Shown: piece after piece, positions 15,524 through 23,765 of the stretch
Layout of the letters: each line of letters starts with the position of its first letter
Position numbering within the stretch: position 1 is the first letter of the stretch
The notes under the pieces: generated by a model
What the model was told of the DNA's origin: nothing
The model's database searches: none
Seen by the model: the letters and a program-made list of their open reading frames with translations, nothing else
Program-made: the position numbers and the translations under genes
NCBI RefSeq assembly: GCF_030316855.1
Contig: NZ_JASZYR010000014.1
Span: 62,001 to 126,000 of the forward strand
DNA length: 64,000 nt
DNA from: Variovorax sp. J22P240
GTDB taxonomy: Bacteria > Pseudomonadota > Gammaproteobacteria > Burkholderiales > Burkholderiaceae_C
Direction of reading: 5' to 3'

Positions 15524-16330
15524 TCACATCTGGCGGAACAGGTGGTTGTAGGCTTCGCTAACCGTCAGGGTTTCTTGGCGCTGCTTGAGCCGCAGCGTGA
15601 GGCTGCCGCGATCGTCGCGAATGACGCTGTCGATCGCGTGCACGTTGACCACCGTCGAGCGATGCACCTGCCAGAACATGGTCGGGTCGAGTTCATCGGT
15701 GAGCTCCTTGATCGTTTTCCTGATCACCGCTTCGGCGTCGTTCGTGATCACGAGCGTGTACTTCTGGTCGGACTTGAAGTACACGATCTCCTCGACGGTG
15801 ATCAATCGCACGGCGGCACCGCGCGAGGCGTTGATCCATTGCAGATAGCGCGGCGCGGCGGGCGGGGCAGCGCCGACGCCCTTCAGCGCGCGGCGCAGGT
15901 CGGCCGGCGATTGCTGCAAGCGCGCCTTCAAGCGCTGCACGGTCGTCACCAGGCGCGCGGTGGTCGGCGGCTTCAGCACGTAGTCGATCGCACCGGCCTC
16001 GAAGGCCTCGAGCGCATGCTCGTCGTGCGAAGTGATGAACGCGACGTGGCAGCGCCCGGCGATCTGGCGTGCGACCTCGATGCCGGTGAGCAGCGGCATG
16101 TGGATGTCGAGCAACGCCAGGTCCGGCGCATGCGTCTCGATGGCGTTCAGCGCCTCGACTCCGTCGCCCGCGCGCGCGACGATCCGCAGTTGTGGCCACA
16201 ACAGATGCAAGCGCTCGGCCAGTTCGTCGGCGAGCAGCGGCTCATCCTCGGCGAGGATCGCAGTCGGCCCCAGCAGGACCTCCGGGTTGCCCAGCATCGA
16301 GTCACCCGCACTCGAGTCACGCATGTTCAT
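15524..16330 (-). CDS. LytTR-family response regulator
   Basis: The protein has 268 residues. An N-terminal receiver domain (about 22-140) carries acidic residues in LAEDEP, the phospho-accepting Asp75 in LLDIHMP, and the switch Lys in DYVLKPP. A LytTR DNA-binding domain (about 160-268) contains IVYFKSDQKYTLV and FWQVHRSTVVNV. ATG 16330 follows GAGG by six bases and overlaps the preceding kinase-like gene by 14 bases, implying translational coupling. Such regulators bind direct repeats upstream of target genes. Its partner is most likely the intact kinase at 17413-18564, because the gene in between lacks catalytic residues. Confidence 0.92.
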   Translation of the reverse strand: MNMRDSSAGDSMLGNPEVLLGPTAILAEDEPLLADELAERLHLLWPQLRIVARAGDGVEALNAIETHAPDLALLDIHMPLLTGIEVARQIAGRCHVAFITSHDEHALEAFEAGAIDYVLKPPTTARLVTTVQRLKARLQQSPADLRRALKGVGAAPPAAPRYLQWINASRGAAVRLITVEEIVYFKSDQKYTLVITNDAEAVIRKTIKELTDELDPTMFWQVHRSTVVNVHAIDSVIRDDRGSLTLRLKQRQETLTVSEAYNHLFRQM

Positions 16331-17402
16331 ACGGCACCTCGATCGTTGCGCGGCTCACGCCGCCGGTGTCGGCCAGCGCCAGTTCGGCGGCCGTTCCGTA
16401 GAGATCGTTCAGCAGGCCGCGCACCCGCCGGGCGGTGGCATCCGACGGCCGGGCCGGCAGCGTCAGCACCAGCCGGCACGCACCTGCACGCCGCGCCGCT
16501 CTCAACTCGCAGGCGCCTGCACGCACTTGCAGCGCATCGTTGAGCAGCGGCAGCAGCACGCCGGGCGGGAAGCGAGCGTCCATCACCTCGGCCGAGACGG
16601 CGAGGGCCATGCTGGCACCGGGCGGGGCTGCCAGCGCGTGCAGACGCGCGCACGTGCACGCCATCTCGGCCTCGCGCGGCACGCTCGACGAAGCGTGCTG
16701 CAGCCGCGGGAGCGCTGCGCGAAGGAAGGCGACCAGTTCGTCGAGCAGTTGCTCGGCGCGCGGCGGCTCGCTCTCATAGGCTCGCCGCACGGCATCGAGC
16801 ATGTCGAACAACAGTTGCGGGTCGATCCGCGCCTGCACCGCCTGCAAACGCCCTTGAGCCAACCGGCGCCGCGCTTCGCGCTGAGCCCGCTGCGCAGCAG
16901 CAAGACGCTTGGCAGCTTCCTCGTGCACGTGGCTGCGCTGAAGGTGGGCGAAAAAGAGCAGCGCCGACATGAACCCGTTCAAGGCGGAGGTGACCGCGAA
17001 GCCCCAACCGGATGTCGTCGCCTCCAACATGTCTCCCCATGAGGACAGGTAGGGCAGCGACGCGTAGGCGATTGCCACGCACGCGGCCAGGCCGCACGTG
17101 GCAACGCCCGCCCGCCAGCCGGTCAGGCTCAGCCGCTGAAACACATAGCCCGTCACCAAAAGCGCGGGCCAGTCCACGATACCGAGCGTGACCGTTTTGA
17201 AGGTCCCCGTGAGCGCGAGAGGGAGCGTCACCTGCGGCAACACGCTGAGCGCGCCGACGAGTGAAATCAGCGAATGTGCGAACGCAAGTAGACCTGCCAG
17301 CACAACCGCGCCGCGATGCGTTCGCAGCCAGTGCGCGAAGTCGACGGCATGGGAGGTCGTCGATTGCAGATCGAGTTGCGCACGAAGAACGGCAACGGCC
17401 AT
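16317..17402 (-). CDS. Degenerate LytS/YehU-type sensor kinase homologue (predicted pseudokinase)
   Basis: A 361-residue membrane protein with about four hydrophobic segments between residues 30 and 155, then a helical linker and a His_kinase-like region. The conserved PHFLFN box of the family reads DPQLLFD here, with Gln196 in place of the phospho-accepting His. The ATP-binding N box reads LLPLLNDALQVRA in place of LVENAIKHG, and no DxGxG motif follows. Autophosphorylation is therefore unlikely. GAGGAG before ATG 17402 and overlap with the regulator gene show it is translated as part of the operon, 10 bp after the intact kinase. It may sense, scaffold or inhibit as a heterodimer partner. Confidence 0.85.
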   Translation of the reverse strand: MAVAVLRAQLDLQSTTSHAVDFAHWLRTHRGAVVLAGLLAFAHSLISLVGALSVLPQVTLPLALTGTFKTVTLGIVDWPALLVTGYVFQRLSLTGWRAGVATCGLAACVAIAYASLPYLSSWGDMLEATTSGWGFAVTSALNGFMSALLFFAHLQRSHVHEEAAKRLAAAQRAQREARRRLAQGRLQAVQARIDPQLLFDMLDAVRRAYESEPPRAEQLLDELVAFLRAALPRLQHASSSVPREAEMACTCARLHALAAPPGASMALAVSAEVMDARFPPGVLLPLLNDALQVRAGACELRAARRAGACRLVLTLPARPSDATARRVRGLLNDLYGTAAELALADTGGVSRATIEVPYEHA

Positions 17403-17412
17403 CGTTCACTCC

Positions 17413-18564
17413 TCAGGCGCTGGCCGTCTCAAGTCGCCCTGGGCCGACATCCGGCAAGGTGCGCAGAGGGATCACGATCGTCGCGCAGGCGCCCCGCGGC
17501 GAGCGGGATTCGAGAGCCAACCGCGCCTGACTGCCATAACGCGCTGCAAGCTGGCGGCGTACGTTGGCGAGCCCCACGCCGGTACCGTCGCTCGCCGCGG
17601 AAGCGAATCCGAGGCCATCGTCGAGAACGGCAACTTCGAGCAACTGCCCCGTGCGCTTCGCACGCACGAGTACCTCGCCACCGCGGCCGTTCGGCTCCAG
17701 TCCGTGCTTGATGGCGTTTTCGACCAGCGTGATGAGCAGCATCGGCGGGAACTCGATGCCGTGCAAAGCCTGGTCTGTTTGAATCGAAAAGCTCAAGCGC
17801 GCGCCCATGCGGACCTGAAACAGACCGAGGTACGCACGCACCAGCTCGAGTTCGTCGCCGAGTCGCGCGTGCTCGCTGCGCAGTTGCGGCAACGCGGCAC
17901 GCAGGTAGCACATCAGGTTGGCGATTGCGCCTGCACCGGCCTGCGGCTGCGTGCGATACAGACGCCGCACGTTGCCCAGCACGTTGAACAGGAAGTGCGG
18001 CTCGATCTGGGCCTGCAACAGCGCCAGTTGCTGTTCGGTCTCGTCCCGCCCCAGTTGTTCGTGCGATCGCTCCACCGCGTGCGCGGCAGCATCGGTCTGC
18101 AACGCGCGATGGTGCATATCGGCGATCACCGCCAGGACGATGGCCGGCAGACCCCAGCGTAGCGAGTCGGCCACCAGGCGCAGCGGCGGGGGCAAGTGGT
18201 CGAAGCCGTCCGCGTAGTGGGCGTACAGCAGGACCGTCATCACGATGGACAGCCCCAGCAGCATTGCGCACACGATGACCAACCGCAGTGGCATGCGAGG
18301 TGGCAGGGCTTCGTCGAGCAACGTATAGCCGAGCGCCAGCACGGCAGCGATCAGCGCCATCTCGGCGAAAAGCTCGATCCACAGGATCGCGATCTCGACC
18401 GAAGTGAAGAACCCGACCACGTCGGCTTCGAGCAACGGCCGTGTCGACACAAGGATCGTCACCAGCGCAACGACCGCAAGCCGTTGCCAACCGAGAGCAC
18501 GCACCACACGCGCGACATAGCTGTCGCCGCTGTGCAAGGGTGCAAGGCGACTGAACCCGAACAT
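17413..18564 (-). CDS. LytS/YehU-type sensor histidine kinase
   Basis: The protein has 383 residues from ATG 18564, which follows GGAGG by five bases; an upstream ATG at 18594 is possible but less well placed. Four or so transmembrane segments fill residues 20-155. The cytoplasmic part has AQIEPHFLFN with the phospho-accepting His190, the N box LVENAIKHGL (Asn283) and the G box VLDDGLGF followed by GTGVGLANV. All catalytic motifs expected for a His_kinase/HATPase protein are present. It heads the operon and is followed by its degenerate homologue and the LytTR regulator. The signal is unknown. Confidence 0.92.
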   Translation of the reverse strand: MFGFSRLAPLHSGDSYVARVVRALGWQRLAVVALVTILVSTRPLLEADVVGFFTSVEIAILWIELFAEMALIAAVLALGYTLLDEALPPRMPLRLVIVCAMLLGLSIVMTVLLYAHYADGFDHLPPPLRLVADSLRWGLPAIVLAVIADMHHRALQTDAAAHAVERSHEQLGRDETEQQLALLQAQIEPHFLFNVLGNVRRLYRTQPQAGAGAIANLMCYLRAALPQLRSEHARLGDELELVRAYLGLFQVRMGARLSFSIQTDQALHGIEFPPMLLITLVENAIKHGLEPNGRGGEVLVRAKRTGQLLEVAVLDDGLGFASAASDGTGVGLANVRRQLAARYGSQARLALESRSPRGACATIVIPLRTLPDVGPGRLETASA

Positions 18565-18846
18565 CGCGGCCTCCGAGGGGAAGAACGCGATCATTGTGCG
18601 CCTCACGCCGCCTGCGAAACAGGTGCGAACCGACGAAACCGCCGTTTCCCGGGATGAGTCCGGCCGGGCGCGGATGAGCCCGCAGGGCGGTGACCAGCGC
18701 ATTCGTCGGCCACCACGTCGATGCTCGCGGTTTGCGACGCGTCCGGCGCCTTTGACCCGGCACTTCCTCGTCTTCGTCGCATGCCCTTTGTCGGCTGAGT
18801 GCGCAGCGCCGATTCTTCGCCTGTGCCCTCCACCAAGGAATCGATC

Positions 18847-19377
18847 ATGAACAAGTCACTCGCCGGCTGCGCGCTGCGCACCGAGATGGCCTCCCACTCC
18901 GAGGTGTTCTCGATCGCGACCTTTGCCCTGACGCTCGGGTCTGCGTGCATTGCAGCGTTCGTCCTGGTGGCGTTGGGAGCGGGCGCTGAAGCAATCGAAT
19001 ACTGCCACCTGGACGAGATCGCAACCCGGCCCCTCGAGGCGTTGCGCAGTCTGCGGCCCCGGTGGCTCGACGATCTCGACGGTTTGGAGGGCCTCGGGCT
19101 GATGCGCCACCAGATGACCCGAACCCGCGCCCATCTCGAGCACCTTGTGGCCGGGTTCGGCTCGGCCCAGATCGGTCACCGCCTCATGCGCACGGCTGAA
19201 GCATCAGCAAGTTCGCCGTATGCGAAACCTGAACTTTCGCGCCCTCAGAGCATGGCTGTCATCTTCTCAACAACGGGCGAAAGCCTGGACCTGAGTGGAG
19301 CCGACCTGCTCTCAATGTCCGGTCTCAGCCACCGCGGTCATTCGGCCGTCGAACTTGGACGACGGCAGCCAGTCTGA
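18847..19377 (+). CDS. Hypothetical small membrane protein with doubtful 3' part
   Basis: AAGGA precedes ATG 18847 by seven bases, and the first 50 codons encode a plausible single-span protein (MNKSLAGCALRTEM, then a hydrophobic segment ATFALTLGSACIAAFVLVAL). From about 18990 onward the frame runs antisense to a recognisable methyltransferase remnant, so the distal 120 residues are probably fortuitous read-through. I do not recognise a family. It is either a short membrane protein that lost its stop codon or the broken start of another gene. Confidence 0.35.
   Translation: MNKSLAGCALRTEMASHSEVFSIATFALTLGSACIAAFVLVALGAGAEAIEYCHLDEIATRPLEALRSLRPRWLDDLDGLEGLGLMRHQMTRTRAHLEHLVAGFGSAQIGHRLMRTAEASASSPYAKPELSRPQSMAVIFSTTGESLDLSGADLLSMSGLSHRGHSAVELGRRQPV
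18990..19179 (-). pseudogene. Fragment of a protein-L-isoaspartate O-methyltransferase-like gene
   Basis: The minus strand encodes MTDLGRAEPGHKVLEMGAGS, HLVAHQPEALQTVEIVEPPG and QTAQRLEGPGCDLVQVAVFD. This matches the SAM-binding motif I region and the following strand of Pcm-type methyltransferases (EPGxKVLExGxGSG, then xxEIVExL). Neither the N-terminal catalytic part nor the C-terminal half is present, and the residues after motif I are shortened. It is a gene remnant. Confidence 0.55.
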
Positions 19378-19605
19378 AGCCCACGCGTTCGAGCTCGGAT
19401 CTCGAACTGGGCCTGTCGGCCACTTGCAGGCGTTGATCCCGATGCCCCGACGCCCGCTTTCGATGCGAGCTGACTTTGTAACTTCCGGTGGCCGGCAAGA
19501 CGTGTTGCGGGTACGCTCGCTGCCTCCACCTGAAAGCGGACGCTCCAAAGGGGCGGGCGCGTCCGTTGTGTGAACCGCTCCATCGAGTCCACCGAGGAGA
19601 AAGTC

Positions 19606-22008
19606 GTGAGCAATCCAGCCAAGCCGAACAGCCAGGATTCGGAGCACGGGAAGATTCGTACGCATCTCCCGATGCGCAACACGTCGAGGCCCGGCCTCAT
19701 CACCTACGACGCGCGGGACCCCGACACCCACTTTCCACCGATCGACCAATTGCGTCCACCCAAGGGAGCGCCCAACGTGTTGATCGTCCTCATCGACGAT
19801 GCCGGCTTCGGATCGTCCAGTGCCTTCGGCGGCCCCTGCCAGACGCCGAACGCGGAGAAGCTGGCGGCTGGCGGGCTGAAATTCAATCGCTTCCATACCA
19901 CCGCGCTGTGCTCGCCGACGCGCCAGGCCCTGTTGACCGGCCGCAACCACCACTCCTGCGGCATGGGCGGCATCACCGAGATCGCCACGGGGGCCCCGGG
20001 CTACAGCTCGGTGCTGCCGAACTCCATGTCCCCCTTGGCCCGCACGCTGAAGCTCAACGGCTACTCCACCGCGCAATTCGGCAAGTGCCACGAGGTGCCG
20101 GTGTGGGAGACGAGTTCGGTCGGACCTTTCGACGCGTGGCCGACGGGCGGCGGCGGCTTCGAGTATTTCTACGGTTTCATCGGCGGCGAAGCCAACCAGT
20201 GGTATCCGAGCCTCTATGAAGGCACCAACCCGGTCGAACCGAAGAAGACGCCCGAGGAGGGCTATCACCTGATGGAGGACATGACCGACAAGGCCATGTC
20301 ATGGATCGGGCAGCAGAAGGTCCTCGCACCCGACAAGCCGTTCTTCGCCTACTTCGCGCCCGGTGCCACCCACGCGCCCCATCACGTCCCCAAGGAGTGG
20401 GCCGACAAGTACAAGGGCAAGTTCGACCAGGGATGGGACAAGCTGCGCGAGGAGACCATTGCCCGGCAGAAGGCGCTGGGCGTGATCCCGGCCGATTGCG
20501 AACTGACCGCGCGCCACGAGGAAATCCCCGCATGGGACGCGATGCCGGAAGCGCTCAAGCCGATCCTGCGTCGGCAGATGGAGGTCTACGCCGGCTTCAT
20601 GGAGTTCACCGACCATCATGTGGGCCGCCTGCTCGACAGCCTGGAGAAGCTCGGCATTCTCGACGACACGCTCGTCTACTACATCGTCGGCGACAACGGG
20701 GCCTCTGCGGAGGGCACGCTGAACGGTGCCTACAACGAGATGGCGAATTTCAACGGACTTGCTGCACTTGAAACGCCCGAGTTCCTGATGGCACGCTACG
20801 ACAAGCTCGGCGGCCCGGAGTCGTACAACCACTACGCCGTGGGTTGGGCCCACGCAATGAATACGCCCTACCAATGGACCAAGCAGGTGGCTTCCCACTG
20901 GGGCGGCACACGCAACGGGACGATCGTCCATTGGCCGAAGGGGATCCAGGCCAAGGGCGAGATGCGTTCGCAGTTCCATCACGTGATCGACATCGCGCCG
21001 ACGATTCTCGAGGCGGCGGGCTTGCCCGAGCCGGTCGAAGTCAACGGCGTGGCGCAAGACCCGCTCGAGGGCGTCAGCATGCTGTACACGTTCAACGACG
21101 CGAATGCGGCAGAGCGGCACGAGACGCAGTACTTCGAGATGTTCGGCAACCGTGGCATCTATCACAAGGGCTGGACCGCTGTCACCAAGCATGGAACACC
21201 GTGGGTCCTCGTGGGTCGCAAGACCGTGCCGCTCGACGACGACGTCTGGGAGCTCTACGACACGACCAAGGACTGGAGCCAGGCCCGTGACCTGTCGAAG
21301 CAGATGCCCGAGAAGCTGCACGATTTGCAGCGCCTGTGGCTGATCGAGGCCACGCGCTACAAGGTGCTGCCCATTGACGACCGGGTGGTCGAAAAGATGA
21401 ACCCCGACACCGCAGGCCGGCCCGTGCTGATCAGGGGAAAGACGCAGTTGCTGTTCGGCGGCATGAGCCGGCTGTCGGAGAACTGCGTGCTCAACCTCAA
21501 GAACAAGTCGCACTCCGTCACTGCCCAGATCGAGGTCCCGGGCGCCGGCGCGCGGGGCGTCATCATCGCGCAGGGGGCGAACATCGGCGGTTGGACCCTC
21601 TACGCGCACCAGGGCAAGCTCAAGTACTGCTACAACGTGGCAGGCGTGAACCACTATTACGTCGAATCAGCGGATCCGCTGCCGACCGGCGAGCACCAGG
21701 TGCGTATGGAGTTCGCCTATGCGGGCGGCGGGCTCGGCAAGGGCGGCCAAGTGACGTTGTTCATCGACGGCAAGAAGGCCGGCGAGGGTTCTGTTCCGAT
21801 GACCCAGGCCATGGTCTTCTCCGCGGACGACGGCTGCGATGTGGGCGAAGACACCGGCGCGCCGGTTTCCCCGGACTACGGAGCCAAGGACAACGTGTTC
21901 AACGGGCGCGTCAAAGGCGTGCAACTTGCCATATCCGACGCTGCAGAGAGCGTCGATCACCTGGTCTTGCCGGAAGATGCCATGCGCATTGCGATGGCGC
22001 GGCAGTAG
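19606..22008 (+). CDS. Arylsulfatase (sulfatase family S1)
   Basis: An 800-residue formylglycine-dependent sulfatase that would hydrolyse sulfate esters to release sulfate. The GTG at 19606 is chosen because GAGGAG lies six bases upstream; an ATG at 19570 lacks this. The N-terminal metal site VLIVLIDDAGFG and the modification motif CSPTRQALLTGRN, with Cys102 destined to become formylglycine, are intact. GDNGASAEG gives further metal ligands. The C-terminal 200 residues form the beta-rich extension usual for the roughly 780-residue arylsulfatases. No secretion signal is evident. No formylglycine-generating enzyme is seen in this window. It fits the sulfur-scavenging theme of 1-4609 but is transcribed separately. 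Confidence 0.93.
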   Translation: MSNPAKPNSQDSEHGKIRTHLPMRNTSRPGLITYDARDPDTHFPPIDQLRPPKGAPNVLIVLIDDAGFGSSSAFGGPCQTPNAEKLAAGGLKFNRFHTTALCSPTRQALLTGRNHHSCGMGGITEIATGAPGYSSVLPNSMSPLARTLKLNGYSTAQFGKCHEVPVWETSSVGPFDAWPTGGGGFEYFYGFIGGEANQWYPSLYEGTNPVEPKKTPEEGYHLMEDMTDKAMSWIGQQKVLAPDKPFFAYFAPGATHAPHHVPKEWADKYKGKFDQGWDKLREETIARQKALGVIPADCELTARHEEIPAWDAMPEALKPILRRQMEVYAGFMEFTDHHVGRLLDSLEKLGILDDTLVYYIVGDNGASAEGTLNGAYNEMANFNGLAALETPEFLMARYDKLGGPESYNHYAVGWAHAMNTPYQWTKQVASHWGGTRNGTIVHWPKGIQAKGEMRSQFHHVIDIAPTILEAAGLPEPVEVNGVAQDPLEGVSMLYTFNDANAAERHETQYFEMFGNRGIYHKGWTAVTKHGTPWVLVGRKTVPLDDDVWELYDTTKDWSQARDLSKQMPEKLHDLQRLWLIEATRYKVLPIDDRVVEKMNPDTAGRPVLIRGKTQLLFGGMSRLSENCVLNLKNKSHSVTAQIEVPGAGARGVIIAQGANIGGWTLYAHQGKLKYCYNVAGVNHYYVESADPLPTGEHQVRMEFAYAGGGLGKGGQVTLFIDGKKAGEGSVPMTQAMVFSADDGCDVGEDTGAPVSPDYGAKDNVFNGRVKGVQLAISDAAESVDHLVLPEDAMRIAMARQ

Positions 22009-22215
22009 ACGAATAGATCCCTAAACCCATGGCGGGGCCGACCAACGGCCTGGCTGCTGGAGAGGGTGCTTGTATTCGCGCTCGCAATGCGGTCGTACTC
22101 GAGCGGGCAGAGGGAGACCGCATTTGGGCCTCTCCCTTGCTCCCCACCAGCGCCGGGCCGATTTCGATGCCGCCTGGCCTTTTCCACCACAGCGCGCTGC
22201 ATGTAAATTTCGCAA

Positions 22216-22782
22216 ATGCTTCTGCCCCTGCAGGCCTACCCCGCAACTTTCGTCATCGTCAGTTCGGTCTTGCTGTACATCTCGCGGGGAGCGATCACCC
22301 GGCCGCGCTCGCACGGCTTCTATCGCTTCTTCGCGGTGGAGTGCATCCTCGGCCTGATCTGGATCAATCTGCCGGTTTGGGGCGACGATCCTCTGCTGTC
22401 ACCGAGCCAGTTGCTGGCGCAGTTGTTCCTCGCCACGTCGGCCTGGCTGCCGCTGCATGCGGCACGCCGCTTGAGACGGCTGGGCCAGCCGAGCAGCGCC
22501 CGCAAGGACGAGGCACTGATCGGATTCGAGAAGACCACTCGACTGGTGACGACGGGAGCATTCAAATACATCCGCCATCCGATGTACACGGCACTGATCT
22601 GCCTTGCCTGGGGGGTCTTCCTGCAGCGCTTCAGCTGGCTGGGCTTGATGCTGGTGTTGGCATCGACTGCGCTGATCTTCGTCACCGCCAAGCGCGAGGA
22701 GACAGAGTGCATCGAGCATTTCGGCGATGCCTACCGCGACTACATGCGCCGCACACAACGCTTCGTACCCTACCTGCTCTAG
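22216..22782 (+). CDS. Isoprenylcysteine carboxyl methyltransferase-family membrane protein
   Basis: A 188-residue protein with about five hydrophobic segments. The C-terminal half carries the ICMT/PEMT signature: LVTTGAFKYIRHPMYTALIC, then AKREETECIEHFGDAYRDYM, where the RHPMY and E-E residues bind S-adenosylmethionine in this superfamily. Bacterial members are methyltransferases of unknown substrate, often called isoprenylcysteine carboxylmethyltransferase family protein. The start at ATG 22216 has no clear ribosome-binding site. It stands alone, 207 bp downstream of the arylsulfatase gene. Confidence 0.88.
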   Translation: MLLPLQAYPATFVIVSSVLLYISRGAITRPRSHGFYRFFAVECILGLIWINLPVWGDDPLLSPSQLLAQLFLATSAWLPLHAARRLRRLGQPSSARKDEALIGFEKTTRLVTTGAFKYIRHPMYTALICLAWGVFLQRFSWLGLMLVLASTALIFVTAKREETECIEHFGDAYRDYMRRTQRFVPYLL

Positions 22783-22858
22783 TGGCTATGGAGCCTCTGA
22801 TCCAGTCCACCGCTGCTTGGTTTGGTTCGTTGTCGTCTCAGGCAACGGGAAAGGGCGG

Positions 22859-22986
22859 ATGAAGCAGATCGCTCGCGGCGGGTTCGATCAGTAGGGCAAG
22901 ACGACCAAGCGTGCGGCCTTTCTGGTCGAGATGGCGCGTGGTGCCGTGGGCGCAGTTGTGCGCTGATCGAGCCGCACCACCCCAAG
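22859..22986 (+). mobile_element. 5' remnant of an IS5-family transposase gene
   Basis: Reading from ATG 22859 gives MKQIARGGFDQ, a TAG where family members have Tyr, then GKTTKRAAFLVEMARG and, after frameshifts, VPWAQLC and LIEPHHPK. This is the N-terminal signature of IS5-type transposases (roughly F-x-x-Y-x-K-x-T-R-R, then E-M, VPW, ALIEPHYPK). The rest of the element, including the DDE domain, is absent, so it is a dead fragment. Confidence 0.65.
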
Positions 22987-23054
22987 GAGTCCTTGGCTCA
23001 GGCCGCGGATGAGCCAGCGCGCAGGTGCAGCAGGCCCGATGGAAACGTGGGCAG

Positions 23055-23765
23055 TTACCCCGCGAGTCCCACGAACACGTTCTGCACGTCGTCGTTCGCA
23101 TCGATGGCGGCCAGGAAGGTCTCGACCTCCTCCAATGCCTCGGCGCTCAGGCTGGCCGGATCGATCGGGTTCTTGGCCTTGTAGCCGAGCTTCGCCGACA
23201 GCACAGAAAAACCCTGCGCCGGCAGCGCCCGGCTGACCAAGTCGAGATCGGCGGGGTCGGTCAGGAATACCGTGATCCCCTCCTCGCCGTGCTCGAAGTC
23301 CTGCGCGCCGGCCTCGATGGCGGCCAGTTCGGGATCGGCTCCAACCTGCTGCGGTTCGGCCTCGATCATGCCGAGGTGGTCGAAATCCCAGGCGACCGAC
23401 CCTGAGGCGCCCAGTTGGCCCTTGCGGAACAGCACCCGCATCTCCGGCGCGGTGCGGTTCACGTTGTCGGTCAGGCATTCGACCATCACCGGCACCCGGT
23501 GCGGCGCAAAGCCCTCGTAGATCACGCGGTCGAAATGCACCGACTCACCGGTCAGGCCGGCGCCCTTCTTGATGGCCCGCTCCAGCGTGTCCTTGGGCAT
23601 CGAGACCTTGCGCGCCTGCTCCACCACCAGCCGCAGGCGCGCATTCGATGCCGGATCGGCCCCGCTGCGGGCGGCGATCATGATTTCCTTCGCGAGCTTG
23701 CCGAACAAGCGTCCCTTGGCGTTAGCCGCCAGATCCTTGTGCTTGGCTTTCCATTGCGCACCCAT
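23055..23765 (-). CDS. YebC/PmpR-family DNA-binding protein (second type)
   Basis: A 236-residue member of the YebC/PmpR/TACO1 family. It begins [20 protein letters not shown] instead of the MAGHSKWANI of canonical YebC, so it is the paralogue found alongside YebC in many beta- and gammaproteobacteria. Family hallmarks present are [50 protein letters not shown] and the ending [22 protein letters not shown]. Members are described as transcriptional regulators or as translation factors acting on proline stretches. The start at 23765 has AGGA about ten bases upstream. The frame is open further upstream but not conserved there. Confidence 0.92.
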   Translation of the reverse strand: MGAQWKAKHKDLAANAKGRLFGKLAKEIMIAARSGADPASNARLRLVVEQARKVSMPKDTLERAIKKGAGLTGESVHFDRVIYEGFAPHRVPVMVECLTDNVNRTAPEMRVLFRKGQLGASGSVAWDFDHLGMIEAEPQQVGADPELAAIEAGAQDFEHGEEGITVFLTDPADLDLVSRALPAQGFSVLSAKLGYKAKNPIDPASLSAEALEEVETFLAAIDANDDVQNVFVGLAG

